64,000 nt of DNA from JAFTYO01 sp045611785 (GTDB lineage: Bacteria; Pseudomonadota; Alphaproteobacteria; RF32; CAG-239), in contig JAZKXV010000002.1 in assembly GCA_045611785.1 (NCBI GenBank), forward strand, positions 1 to 64,000. Reading direction: 5' to 3'. The notes below the pieces were generated by a model. The model did not search any database. It was given only the letters and a program-made list of their open reading frames with translations, and was not told the origin of the DNA. The first letter of the stretch is position 1. Each line of letters opens with the position of its first letter. Made by a program: the position numbers and the translations under genes. Of this stretch, positions 54,360 through 63,338 are shown piece after piece.

Positions 54360-56099
54360 TTATTTTTCAAAAGATGCTTTTATATTTTGTCTTTGCTCTT
54401 CTAAATTAAAGTCTGCTTGAACATTAAGTTGCGGTGCAATAGCTTTTATTATGTTTCCACCTGTTGGTGCTGCGTTCCATCCTGATGTAACGAAACCATG
54501 TGTTGTATCACCCTTTGGTTCATCTAAAACCACTATAATTGAATATTTTGGAGAACTTGCCGGAAATGCCGCTAAAAATGAAGTCATAACCTTTTTTTCT
54601 ACATATTTACCTTTTTCTCCAAGTTTATTTGCTGTTCCGGTTTTACCGATTACTTGATATCCTTCAATGTTTGCCTTTTTTGCAGAACCTTTAATTACAA
54701 CATCTCGTAATAAAGGCACCATTTTTTGTGAAGTCGACTCTGAAATAACTCTTCGTGGAGCTGGAACATTAGAGTTTTTAACAAGTGTCGGATAATAGTA
54801 TATACCGCCATTTATCAAAGAATTAAAAGCTGTAATAATGTGCAATGGAGTTGAAGACAAACCATAACCATACGATACGGTTGCCATAGTGTGCTCTCTC
54901 CAATCATGTTCCGAAGGAAATATAGGTTTAGCTTTCTCAAGAACCTCAAACTCAGATAATCTTTCAGAAAAACCTAAGTTAACCAAAAACTCACGTTGTT
55001 TTTCTTTTCCTATACGACTAATTATTTGAGCAGATCCGATATTTGATGAATATATTAAAATTTCACCAACACTTAACCACCTGTTCTCACCTCTATAATC
55101 TTTAACTGTTACACCCTTAAATTTTAATGGCTGAGTTGCATCAAATTTATCAGTTACCTTTATTTTTTTACTTTCTAAGCCTAAAGCTGTATTAAATGTT
55201 TTAAATACTGAACCGGCTTCATATACACCCTGAGTAGCAAAATTGAACATCGATTTATCACCGACAGGTCTTTTAACATTTGGATTATAATCAGGCAAAG
55301 ACACCATGGAAATTATTTCACCATTGGTTGTGTCCATAACAATGGCTGTTGCTCCCAAAGCATTATATAATTCCATAGCTTTGCTTAATTCTTCTCTGAT
55401 TGTATCTTGAATGGAAGTGTCTATGGTTAATTGAAGCGGTTGAGAAGATTGTGTTAATCTCTCATGCATATATTTTTCTAAACCACCAATTCCGTTATTA
55501 TCAATATCTGTAAAGCCTAAAATGTGTGAAAACAAATTATCATGTGGATATATACGAGCTTGGTTATCCTTAAACTCTAATGCCGGAATCCCCAAATTGT
55601 GCACCTCTGCTTGTTGTGATGGCGATAAATTACGTTTAATTTCATTATATTTTTGTTTTTTCAAACCTTTTAAAATGGTGTCATAATCTACATCTGGAAT
55701 AATTAAAGCAAGCTCTGCGGCAACCTTTTCTACATTTTCTATTTTAGGTTTTTTTGCAACTTGCAGTGTAACTGTAGGAAGAGATGTCGCAATAATTGTG
55801 CCATTTCTATCAATAACATCGGCTCTAGAAACCGGTAGCTTAATTTCTTGCTCTTTGTATACTTCTTCAAATCTGTTAATAACAACACCGTTTACAAGGC
55901 ATAAATAAAAAACTTTACTGACAATTACTATATATACAAGTATAAATAAAAAAACCGCAAAAAGCATTCTCTTTTTACATACTAAAACAGCCTGAACATT
56001 TTGATTTTCAGTAAAACTAACATCATTAAACGCCACTTGTTTATTATCAAATGGCAAAGCATAACTACGATTTCTTTTAGAAAAATTCATTTCCAACAA
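54360..56099 (-). CDS. ftsI: Division peptidoglycan transpeptidase FtsI (PBP3)
   Basis: A 579-residue class B penicillin-binding protein that crosslinks septal peptidoglycan. One membrane segment (residues about 44-66) is followed by the dimerisation domain and the transpeptidase domain with SVFK (near 296, the acylated Ser), SSN (near 351) and KTGT (near 485). Start: TTG at 56099, with GGTGG six bases upstream. The ATG at 56090 has its GGA too close, so TTG is preferred, though either is possible. It follows ftsL by 12 bases. murE, the usual next gene, is absent. Confidence 0.93.
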   Translation of the reverse strand: MLEMNFSKRNRSYALPFDNKQVAFNDVSFTENQNVQAVLVCKKRMLFAVFLFILVYIVIVSKVFYLCLVNGVVINRFEEVYKEQEIKLPVSRADVIDRNGTIIATSLPTVTLQVAKKPKIENVEKVAAELALIIPDVDYDTILKGLKKQKYNEIKRNLSPSQQAEVHNLGIPALEFKDNQARIYPHDNLFSHILGFTDIDNNGIGGLEKYMHERLTQSSQPLQLTIDTSIQDTIREELSKAMELYNALGATAIVMDTTNGEIISMVSLPDYNPNVKRPVGDKSMFNFATQGVYEAGSVFKTFNTALGLESKKIKVTDKFDATQPLKFKGVTVKDYRGENRWLSVGEILIYSSNIGSAQIISRIGKEKQREFLVNLGFSERLSEFEVLEKAKPIFPSEHDWREHTMATVSYGYGLSSTPLHIITAFNSLINGGIYYYPTLVKNSNVPAPRRVISESTSQKMVPLLRDVVIKGSAKKANIEGYQVIGKTGTANKLGEKGKYVEKKVMTSFLAAFPASSPKYSIIVVLDEPKGDTTHGFVTSGWNAAPTGGNIIKAIAPQLNVQADFNLEEQRQNIKASFEK

Positions 56100-56111
56100 T
56101 TTTATCCACCA

Positions 56112-56477
56112 TTAACGTTCTGCTTTTACTAATTGTCTATAATGTTGATTACTTGCCGCAGATGTCAATTTTTTTTCATCTGAGGTGTTCTCATACTTGA
56201 ATGGTAACGCAGAATAGTTAATAATTTGTTCAGCTTTCACATTATTTAACTTAATATGTTCTGAAGCAAGCTTTCTTAAACGTGCAGGATTATTTAATTG
56301 GCTCCATTGAGCTTTCAACACTTGAATATTTTTTGCATCATTATGTATCTCTTCATTAATGCGAGATAATTCATTTTCAAGATCATGAACCTGATTCTTT
56401 AATATGAAAGAACCGAAAACCACAACCAAAGTTAATGTACCCCACAATACCTTTAGGGCAGTTTTAGTATTAAACAT
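56112..56477 (-). CDS. ftsL: Cell division protein FtsL
   Basis: A 121-residue bitopic protein: a short cytoplasmic start, one membrane segment (ALKVLWGTLTLVVVFGSFIL, residues 7-26) and a periplasmic coiled coil (about 30-65) ending in the LNNPARLRKLASE segment typical of FtsL. It links FtsB and FtsQ in the divisome and activates FtsWI. Its start overlaps rsmH by eight bases. Confidence 0.88.
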   Translation of the reverse strand: MFNTKTALKVLWGTLTLVVVFGSFILKNQVHDLENELSRINEEIHNDAKNIQVLKAQWSQLNNPARLRKLASEHIKLNNVKAEQIINYSALPFKYENTSDEKKLTSAASNQHYRQLVKAER

Positions 56478-57402
56478 TATTCACTCCTTTATTTTTTATA
56501 GCGTATCTTAATTTTGCAGAGCGTGCTCTTGGATTTTCCACACATTCTTCTTCTGTAGGAGCAATTGCCTTAGATACGACATCAAAAATTATATCAGTAT
56601 TTTTTATCATTTGAGGCATATATCTTGATACGCCATTATTTTTGCCTGATTTTTCGTTAAAAAACTTTTTAACGATCCTGTCTTCAAGCGAGTGAAAATC
56701 AACCACGACTAAACGCCCTTGCGGCTTGAGCAATGCAGTAGATGCGGCTAACGCATTTTGAAGCTCTTTTAATTCTTCATTTACTGCAATCCGCAATGCC
56801 TGAAACGTACGTGTAGCAGGATTGATTTGTCCGAAATTTTTATGAATAATACTATAAATAATTTCAGCCAATTCGGTAGTTGTTTCAATAGGTTTATTTT
56901 TTCTGTATTCAACAATTTTACGAGCAATTTGACGAGACTTCTTTTCTTCGCCATATAAATAAATTAAATCAGCCAACTCCTGCTCTTCCATATTATTTAC
57001 AATATCAGCAGCACTTATTCCGCTTAATGACATACGCATATCAAGCGGAGCCTCTTTTGAAAAAGAAAAACCTCTTTCTGCATCATCGAGTTGCATTGAT
57101 GACACACCGATATCAAAAACAAAGCCATCAACCGGAGTTTCAATCAGCTCATCAATGTTTCCAAATCTACCTGAAACAAAGGTAAAACGATCTCCATATT
57201 TTGCTTTTAATTCTCGCGCTCTGGGTAAAACTGTAGGATCTCTGTCAATTGCAATTACATTACAATTAGCAGCTTCTAAAATTGCTGTGGTATATCCGCC
57301 ATTACCGAATGTAGCATCAACATATGTTTGATTATCTTGAGGATTAAGATACTTTACTACCTCATTCAACATAACAGGAATATGTCTTTGCTTACAATCC
57401 AT
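56470..57402 (-). CDS. rsmH: 16S rRNA (cytosine-N4)-methyltransferase RsmH
   Basis: A 310-residue RsmH (MraW), which methylates N4 of C1402 in 16S rRNA using SAM. N-terminal HIPVMLNEVVKYLNP and the SAM motif YVDATFGNGGYT lead, followed by FDIGVSSMQLDDAERGFSF and the C-terminal VVDFHSLEDRIVKKFF. Length is typical. Its ATG overlaps the mraZ stop. Confidence 0.97.
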   Translation of the reverse strand: MDCKQRHIPVMLNEVVKYLNPQDNQTYVDATFGNGGYTTAILEAANCNVIAIDRDPTVLPRARELKAKYGDRFTFVSGRFGNIDELIETPVDGFVFDIGVSSMQLDDAERGFSFSKEAPLDMRMSLSGISAADIVNNMEEQELADLIYLYGEEKKSRQIARKIVEYRKNKPIETTTELAEIIYSIIHKNFGQINPATRTFQALRIAVNEELKELQNALAASTALLKPQGRLVVVDFHSLEDRIVKKFFNEKSGKNNGVSRYMPQMIKNTDIIFDVVSKAIAPTEEECVENPRARSAKLRYAIKNKGVNNV

Positions 57403-57875
57403 TAATTAGAATCTCCTGTTTTGTTAACATTTAAAACAGGTCTATTTTTCAAAACTTGCTCACGTACACGAGCTTCTTCTGCTTCCCAATTTTCAGGATT
57501 CCAAATTTGAAATTTACGGCCTTTACCTACAAACACTGCTGTGTCAGTAATGTTTGCATGTTTTAATAGTTTTTCGCTTAAAACAATTCTGCCTGTGCTA
57601 TCAAACGTAAAACGTTTAGCATCACCAAAAATCAAATTTGTTAAATCATCTTGTGTTTGAGAGAAAAAGTCTGTTGACGTTTCAATTTCCACTGCAAGTT
57701 TCTCCAACAAGTCTTCCACACAACCTTCAATACAAGGCGCTGTCAAACTTCTATAACAAACAATTTCAGAATTTAATTCTTTAACAATGGATCGATAATC
57801 GGCAGGTAAGGAAACACGACCTTTTGCGTCTACCTTATTATAAACAGTATCTAAAAAGAGAAATGTCTTCCTCAA
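57402..57875 (-). CDS. mraZ: Transcriptional regulator MraZ
   Basis: MraZ with two AbrB-like halves: NKVDAKGRVSLPADYR at the start and DSTGRIVLSEKLLKHA in the second half. It represses the dcw operon by binding repeats upstream of itself. Starts are rare-codon types: TTG at 57875 (157 residues, with GAGGG seven bases upstream) is preferred. GTG at 57896 would add seven residues and has a weaker ribosome site. No ATG is available at the N-terminus. Confidence 0.9.
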   Translation of the reverse strand: MRKTFLFLDTVYNKVDAKGRVSLPADYRSIVKELNSEIVCYRSLTAPCIEGCVEDLLEKLAVEIETSTDFFSQTQDDLTNLIFGDAKRFTFDSTGRIVLSEKLLKHANITDTAVFVGKGRKFQIWNPENWEAEEARVREQVLKNRPVLNVNKTGDSN

Positions 57876-57913
57876 ATTCCTACCCTCATAAAGCACTAAT
57901 CCATCATTAATTA

Positions 57914-57948
57914 TGGTATATCATGGTAATTTATGGGAATCAATGGAA
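57914..57948 (-). promoter_or_regulatory. MraZ operator (four direct repeats, 10-bp period)
   Basis: TGGTA, TGGTA, TGGGA and TGGAA begin at 57914, 57924, 57934 and 57944 on the plus strand, each separated by five bases. This matches the TGGGN-N5 direct-repeat operator described for MraZ, just upstream of mraZ. The rest of 57949-58129 is AT-rich with no gene. Confidence 0.8.
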
Positions 57949-58129
57949 AATTTTCATATTTTATTAACAGTTCTTGTTTTGTTCTTTCTCGTTCTTGTGT
58001 ATTTGTTAGATATACTTACTTACAAGAAATTAAAAAATAATAAAAAAAATCCACATACTTGTGGGTATTTGTAACAAAAGTTTAACAATTTAAAAATTGC
58101 GAGTCGTAAAGATGTTTTCAATTGTATAA

Positions 58130-58163
58130 AACAAGACCTTACAAATTAATGTAAGGTCTTGTT
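58130..58163 (-). terminator. Terminator of the comM operon
   Basis: ACAAGACCTTAC pairs with GTAAGGTCTTGT around an 8-base loop, then TTTTA on the minus strand, just beyond the stop codon at 58168. Confidence 0.85.
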
Positions 58164-58167
58164 TGTT

Positions 58168-60501
58168 TTACTTTATTTCTTCGGATTTCATTTCTTCCGG
58201 AGCCCTAGGCGTCGATTTCAATATAAGCTCCGTAACCGGCTTATAAACTGTTTGTTGCCATGGACTACTCTTTTCATACTTCTTCTCACAAATTGTAAGC
58301 CCCAAACTTCTTAATGCAGTTTCGGTTGGCAAAAATAAGTCCGTTCCTCCCTCGGTTTTTTTACCTGTATGAGCAAGTCCGTTTACAGTTCCATGACCAT
58401 CTATCAAAACTCCGCCGATTGTAACTCTCTGAATAAATGTATCCACCATAATTTCAGAACCAACATCTTCACTATATCTGTAACCGGTAACTTTTCCGTT
58501 GTTATCAATATAATTTTCACCATCTTCAAAATCATCAACATCTAATACACCTAAAGTCAAAAATCCGCCTTGGCCGACCTTGGGTAAATCAAGATTAAGA
58601 GAAAGCGGTGTATATTTTGTGCTTTCATCTAACATAATAAGCGCAGTATTTTTACTCAAATTCACTCTAACTGCTTTACCTGTTAACTCTTTACCGTTAA
58701 TGGTTTTTAAGTTATACAAATTATTATCTTTTTTAACAATATTAGCAGAAGTTAAAACAAAGTTTTCTGAAACGATTAAACCGGCTGCTTTTTTGTTATC
58801 GGCATTTTTAATTTCAACTACAGAAGCTCTTACTTTATATAAGTTCTCCGGTGACATACTATCATACATAGGTCTATCAACAATGCATAATTCATCAAAT
58901 ATCTTGTCGCCACTTTTCATATCAATCCATGTATCATCAACCACAGCGCAATCACCTCCGGAGATAACTCCGCCATTTTCATCTATACAATTTTTGAACA
59001 CAAGATGATCAGATTTAACACCGGAATTCTCTATAATTTTCGCTGGTTCATCTTTTATATGGTTAATAAAAACCCCTGACGCTTCACTAATTTGCGGCTC
59101 TTCAATTTTAGGTTCTTCAATTTGTGTTTCTAAAATTTGAGGTTCACACATTTCACATCCGGCACAGTCCAAACATCCCGCACATCCGGCACAACTATCA
59201 ACAAGCATAGTTTGCTCAATAATGATCGGACATAATGTTAAATCTACTTCTTCTCTGGTAACCTGACAACTTTTAGCAACTTCTTGTTCTTCTTTAAATT
59301 GACATTTTGCCGGATTAAGAGCTGCCTCTTCATCAATAAGAGCTTGACGTTCAGCCGCTAATTCTTCAGGTGTCAGTCTTACCATTAACTGATCTTCAAA
59401 ACCGACTTTATTGCGCAAATTGCTAACAGCGTCAGCAAATGCTTTTTCAACCAAAGCGATTTCACCGTTTTCTTCTCCACCCGTTAAATCACTATAACCG
59501 GTTGTTTCGCCTGTCCACAAAACTTTTGTTTTGCTAATATTTGTTAATTTCCATTCAACCGTAATTTCAGCTGAACCTGCTCGTTTATTTGTTTTTTCAG
59601 CCACTTTCCAATCATATCCGTCACATACATTCATGAAAAAGTCTGTAATTTCTGCTGTCAAAACATATTCTGGTAATGCAGTTGGAGTTTCTTGCAAACA
59701 AATATCTTGCGGTAATTTTATAATATTATAGCAATCAGAAGTAGCTTCTTCAAAAACCTTATTAAAGTTCATATCTTTTTCCAAAATACGACCTTTATTC
59801 AAAATTGCTTCTTTATCATATCTGCGACATCCGAAAATACGGAAACGATAATTTCCCACTTTATTAGCATATGGAAAATAATCTGATTTATCAGATAAAT
59901 TAAAATCAACATGTTCTAAATATATAGGAGCCATATCGCAACAACTACGATTTACTGCTTGATATACATAATTTTTGTATTCAACAGTATAATTAGCAAT
60001 TTTCTTTTCTGGCATTTCACATTTTTCACATGGACCTGTATCAACTAACGGACCACTTTGGCACCTTTCACAAGGACCGGCATCAAACAGCGGACCGCTA
60101 TTATGATCAGATGAACAGGAACCTGTATCAAATAACGGACCACTATTATGGTTAGATGAACATGAACCTGTATCAATCAACGGACCACTATTAAAATTAA
60201 AAAGTCCGCCTGATGTTTTTTTAGATGCTGCAACATTAATTTCTTCATCAACTTTTACTTGTGCATCGGCATTAGTAACTGCTGCTTTTTTCACAGGAGT
60301 TTTGACTGCTTTTGTGGCCTTATTTTTTGTTTGTTTTTTAACTTCAGGATACAAACCTCTACTGCGTCTTTGCATCATATCCCTAATAGACTGTCCGGCG
60401 CTGCTTTTAGGTGCAGCACAAACATCTTCAGCCGCAGATAATCCAGCTAATGCAGCCAGAGCTACAGTAAAGCATATTTTATATATTTTATTAAACTTCA
60501 T
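58168..60501 (-). CDS. Large exported protein with degenerate trypsin-like domain
   Basis: The 777-residue protein starts with a signal peptide (residues 1 to about 30). In order: a Lys/Ala-rich linker; four repeats of SGPL(I/F/V)D(T/A)G(S/P)C (residues about 104-162); a middle domain (about 170-370) with YVLTAEITDFFM and VEWKLTNISKTKVLWTGET, like an outer-membrane CsgG-type fold; six Cys spaced every third residue (437-452); and a C-terminal HtrA-like fold (about 557-720). The triad positions hold Asn587 (TSANIV), Asn618 (KNTALIML) and Ile695 (VTIGGVLID), so protease activity is not expected. GGAG precedes the ATG. It is the third gene after the lipoprotein and comM. Confidence 0.82.
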   Translation of the reverse strand: MKFNKIYKICFTVALAALAGLSAAEDVCAAPKSSAGQSIRDMMQRRSRGLYPEVKKQTKNKATKAVKTPVKKAAVTNADAQVKVDEEINVAASKKTSGGLFNFNSGPLIDTGSCSSNHNSGPLFDTGSCSSDHNSGPLFDAGPCERCQSGPLVDTGPCEKCEMPEKKIANYTVEYKNYVYQAVNRSCCDMAPIYLEHVDFNLSDKSDYFPYANKVGNYRFRIFGCRRYDKEAILNKGRILEKDMNFNKVFEEATSDCYNIIKLPQDICLQETPTALPEYVLTAEITDFFMNVCDGYDWKVAEKTNKRAGSAEITVEWKLTNISKTKVLWTGETTGYSDLTGGEENGEIALVEKAFADAVSNLRNKVGFEDQLMVRLTPEELAAERQALIDEEAALNPAKCQFKEEQEVAKSCQVTREEVDLTLCPIIIEQTMLVDSCAGCAGCLDCAGCEMCEPQILETQIEEPKIEEPQISEASGVFINHIKDEPAKIIENSGVKSDHLVFKNCIDENGGVISGGDCAVVDDTWIDMKSGDKIFDELCIVDRPMYDSMSPENLYKVRASVVEIKNADNKKAAGLIVSENFVLTSANIVKKDNNLYNLKTINGKELTGKAVRVNLSKNTALIMLDESTKYTPLSLNLDLPKVGQGGFLTLGVLDVDDFEDGENYIDNNGKVTGYRYSEDVGSEIMVDTFIQRVTIGGVLIDGHGTVNGLAHTGKKTEGGTDLFLPTETALRSLGLTICEKKYEKSSPWQQTVYKPVTELILKSTPRAPEEMKSEEIK

Positions 60502-60515
60502 TATTGTTCTCCTGT

Positions 60516-62036
60516 TTATATCTTCGACGGCATAATCCGGCGATAATTTAATGCTTCAGCAACATGCATTTTAAGCACATTTTTTTCATTTTGCAAGTCT
60601 GCAATTGTTCTTGCTAATCTTAATGTTCGATGGTATCCCCTAGCAGACAAATTAAACCTATCTGCAGATTTTACCAAAAGTTCTTTGGCGTCATTTTCTA
60701 AAGAAACCGCTTTTTCCAACAAATCGCCTTTTAATTGTGAATTTGTATTAAGTTCAGGATATCCGAATTCGATAAATCGTTCTTTTTGTATTTTACGAGC
60801 TTTTATTACCCTTTCAAGAACAACTTCTGAACTTTCTCCTTTTTCTTTTTCAAAAATATCCCACGGACTGACTTGCGGAACAAAAATATGAATATCTATT
60901 CTATCAAGCAATGGTCCAGAGATCTTTTCTTGATATTCTTGAGCACATTTAGGAGCTTTAACGCATTCATGTCCAGGCATGGAATAATATCCACAACGAC
61001 ACGGATTCATAGCCGCAATCAGCTGGAAACGAGCAGGATAAACATGATGATATTCTGCCCTTGAAACCATAATTTGCCCATTTTCCAAAGGTTGCCTTAA
61101 AGCCTCAAGAGTTGAGCGATTAAATTCAGGTAATTCGTCTAAAAACAACACCCCGTTATGTGCTAACGAAATTTCACCGGGCTTAGCCTTTTTGCCACCA
61201 CCAACCAATGAAGGTGTTGAAGCGTTATGATGAGGATCTCGATACGGACGTGTAAAATTAAGCTCTCCGTTTTTTAACTCCCCGGCAACCGAATGTATAA
61301 TGCATGTTTCCAATGCCTCTTCTGCACTTAACGGAGGCAAAATAGATATCAATCTTGATGCAAGCATAGATTTACCTGATCCAGGAGGTCCAACCATAAG
61401 CATATTATGAGAGCCTGCAGCAGCAATCTCCAATGCCCTTTTAGCACTCTCCTGACCTTTTATATCTGCCAAATCAAGTTTATTTTTTAATACTACGCCT
61501 TGTTTTGCTGTCGGGAAAGGTAACCCTTGCTTTCCTTTAAAATGATTAATCAACGCAAGCAAGCTAGGTGTAGCTACAATATTTTTTAAACCACCCCAAA
61601 CAGCTTCACTTCCTTGCAAATGAGGGCAAATCAAGCCTTTACCATCCCTGTTTGCCTTAATTGCAACCGGCAACACTCCATTAACCGGCATTACGGAGTT
61701 ATCAAGACCTAACTCTCCTAAAATTATATAATCTGCAAGCTCGTCTTGTGGCAAAATTTTCATGCAAGCTAAAATACCTGTTGCAATAGCCAAATCAAAA
61801 TGAGACCCTTCTTTTAACAAATTAGCCGGAGCCAAATTGATTGTAATACGCTCTGCCGGAAAGCTTATACCAATAGCAGAAAAAGCCGCTCTAACACGCT
61901 CTTTACTCTCAGCAACAGCCTTATCAGGAAGACCCACAATGTTAAATGCGGGCATACCAGAGCTTATTTGAACTTGCAAATCAACGTCCAAAACTTCTAA
62001 TCCGCTAAAAGCTATGGTATTAATTCTGGCTTGCAT
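60516..62036 (-). CDS. comM: YifB/ComM-family AAA+ ATPase
   Basis: A 506-residue Mg-chelatase-like AAA+ protein of the YifB/ComM family. The N-terminal domain (INTIAFSGLEVLDVDLQVQ) is followed by Walker A GPPGSGKSM near residue 214, Walker B FLDELPEF and the C-terminal domain with SARGYHRTLRLARTIADL. ComM acts as a branch-migration helicase in natural transformation. I start at the ATG at 62036; an in-frame GTG four codons earlier overlaps the lipoprotein gene. No other competence gene is in view. Confidence 0.92.
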   Translation of the reverse strand: MQARINTIAFSGLEVLDVDLQVQISSGMPAFNIVGLPDKAVAESKERVRAAFSAIGISFPAERITINLAPANLLKEGSHFDLAIATGILACMKILPQDELADYIILGELGLDNSVMPVNGVLPVAIKANRDGKGLICPHLQGSEAVWGGLKNIVATPSLLALINHFKGKQGLPFPTAKQGVVLKNKLDLADIKGQESAKRALEIAAAGSHNMLMVGPPGSGKSMLASRLISILPPLSAEEALETCIIHSVAGELKNGELNFTRPYRDPHHNASTPSLVGGGKKAKPGEISLAHNGVLFLDELPEFNRSTLEALRQPLENGQIMVSRAEYHHVYPARFQLIAAMNPCRCGYYSMPGHECVKAPKCAQEYQEKISGPLLDRIDIHIFVPQVSPWDIFEKEKGESSEVVLERVIKARKIQKERFIEFGYPELNTNSQLKGDLLEKAVSLENDAKELLVKSADRFNLSARGYHRTLRLARTIADLQNEKNVLKMHVAEALNYRRIMPSKI

Positions 62037-62041
62037 ATATT

Positions 62042-62371
62042 TTACCACCTCGGAATTTTTTCATCTTTACGCCAACGACGAGTTGGATAGGTATCAGATT
62101 TCAAAGAATCATATTCGGCAGGCAATCTTGGAATGTTAGTCAGTCTTACATATCCTCTTTTTTCAAATTCTTGAGCACATTCTTCCGTAGAAACATTTGC
62201 AGATTGATAACAATATACCAAAACTCTAGTTTCTAAATTTTGCAAACCTATCATATCTTCTTGATAAGGCAAAACCTGATATACAGGTTCTTGATACTCA
62301 AAATAAGAACATGCAGGCAACACAAATAATACGGCTAAAATCCATTTAATATTTATTTTTTTCATGCGCAT
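62042..62371 (-). CDS. Small lipoprotein of unknown function
   Basis: A 109-residue protein with a lipoprotein signal: basic start, hydrophobic core and VLPAC with the lipidated Cys at residue 21. The mature part is short and acidic-basic mixed, with YQEPVYQVLPYQED, two further Cys (CYQSANVSTEEC) and a Trp-Arg-rich end. I recognise no family. GAGGA precedes the ATG. It is the first gene of the operon with comM. Confidence 0.8.
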   Translation of the reverse strand: MRMKKINIKWILAVLFVLPACSYFEYQEPVYQVLPYQEDMIGLQNLETRVLVYCYQSANVSTEECAQEFEKRGYVRLTNIPRLPAEYDSLKSDTYPTRRWRKDEKIPRW

Positions 62372-62457
62372 AATTCCTCAATATAAAGATTATCTCATAT
62401 TAAACTAAAATTATTAAAAGAGTCTTTATAAAAACAATCTTAGCCAAAATATTAACA

Positions 62458-62486
62458 TTGACAAACTCCACAAAAAAACATAGACT
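62458..62486 (+). promoter_or_regulatory. Possible distal promoter of rpsF
   Basis: TTGACA (62458-62463), 17 bp, TAGACT (62481-62486). A hairpin CCAATATC with GATATTGG (62561-62592) lies between it and the proximal promoter. Nothing else is seen in 62372-62620. Confidence 0.45.
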
Positions 62487-62621
62487 ATAAAAGTCTTAAG
62501 ATTGAATCTAAACAAGATCAATGTGAAACCTCTCAAAAGGAAAACAAGCCAAACTCAACACCAATATCAAATATTACAAACGCAGATATTGGGCATGATT
62601 ATATGTAACATAAAAAAACTC

Positions 62622-62649
62622 TTGCATAATTAAAGTTTTTATGTATATT
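62622..62649 (+). promoter_or_regulatory. Promoter of rpsF-rpsR-rplI
   Basis: TTGCAT (62622-62627), 16 bp, TATATT (62644-62649), about 97 bases ahead of rpsF. Confidence 0.6.
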
Positions 62650-62655
62650 AGCACA

Positions 62656-62716
62656 TGTCCCTTGCCGTGAAATTTATTTTTGCGGCTATACATTTAACCG
62701 GACACTAAAAGTGTCT
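62656..62716 (+). promoter_or_regulatory. rpsF leader with alternative stems
   Basis: TGTCC (62656-62660) can pair with GGACA (62700-62704) around an inner GCCG/CGGC stem. The same GACACT can instead pair with AGTGTC (62711-62716). The CCG at 62698-62700 beside the stem resembles the S6:S18 binding feature of rpsF leaders in other bacteria, so feedback control is plausible. Confidence 0.5.
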
Positions 62717-62746
62717 ATTTGTTGAGAATCCATAAGGAGATATAAA

Positions 62747-63088
62747 ATGGCTAATTACGAGAGCGTGCTTATCGCACGTCAAGACCTCGGCGCCTCTCAA
62801 GTTAACTCTTTAGTTGAAAACTTGAGTTCTGTTCTTAAAAAAGAAGGCGGCGAAGTTGTTAAAGTTGATAACTGGGGTTTAAAAAACCTTGCTTATCGTA
62901 TCAAAAAAAACCGCAAAGGACATTATGTTTTGTTAAACATTGTTGCTCCTGCTCAAGCAATTTCTGAATATGAACGTTTGATGAGATTAAACGAAGATGT
63001 TATTCGTTATATGACAATCAAAGTTGATGAATTCAATAATGAAATGGCTTCTGATGAAGACATTGCAGCTGTTGAAGCTGAAGCTTAA
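62747..63088 (+). CDS. rpsF: 30S ribosomal protein S6
   Basis: A 113-residue S6 with MANYESVLIARQDLGASQV at the start and KVDNWGLKNLAYRIKKNRKGHYVLL in the core. It pairs with S18 in the platform of the small subunit, and the S6:S18 complex represses this operon in other bacteria. AAGGAG precedes the ATG. It is the first of three ribosomal genes. Confidence 0.97.
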   Translation: MANYESVLIARQDLGASQVNSLVENLSSVLKKEGGEVVKVDNWGLKNLAYRIKKNRKGHYVLLNIVAPAQAISEYERLMRLNEDVIRYMTIKVDEFNNEMASDEDIAAVEAEA

Positions 63089-63099
63089 GGAGAAACATA

Positions 63100-63324
63100 A
63101 TGGCTAAACAATCATTTTTTAAAAGAAAAAGCTGTCCTTTTTCCGGTGAAAACGGATTAAGAATTGATTATAAAGATGTTAAGCTTCTTTCCAGATTTAT
63201 TTCTGAAAAAGGCAAAATCATCCCGAGCCGTATCACTTCTGTTTCTGCTAAAAAGCAAAGAGAATTGGCTCGTGCTATTAAACGTGCTCGTTACATTGGC
63301 TTATTGCCATATGTGGCTAACTAA
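63100..63324 (+). CDS. rpsR: 30S ribosomal protein S18
   Basis: A 74-residue S18. It has FKRKSCPFSGENG at the start, DYKDVKLLSRFISEKGKIIPSR and the C-terminal ARAIKRARYIGLLPYV typical of the family. It forms a heterodimer with S6. AAGGAG lies ahead of the ATG, 11 bases after rpsF. Confidence 0.97.
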   Translation: MAKQSFFKRKSCPFSGENGLRIDYKDVKLLSRFISEKGKIIPSRITSVSAKKQRELARAIKRARYIGLLPYVAN

Positions 63325-63338
63325 GGGAGGGATAGGAA

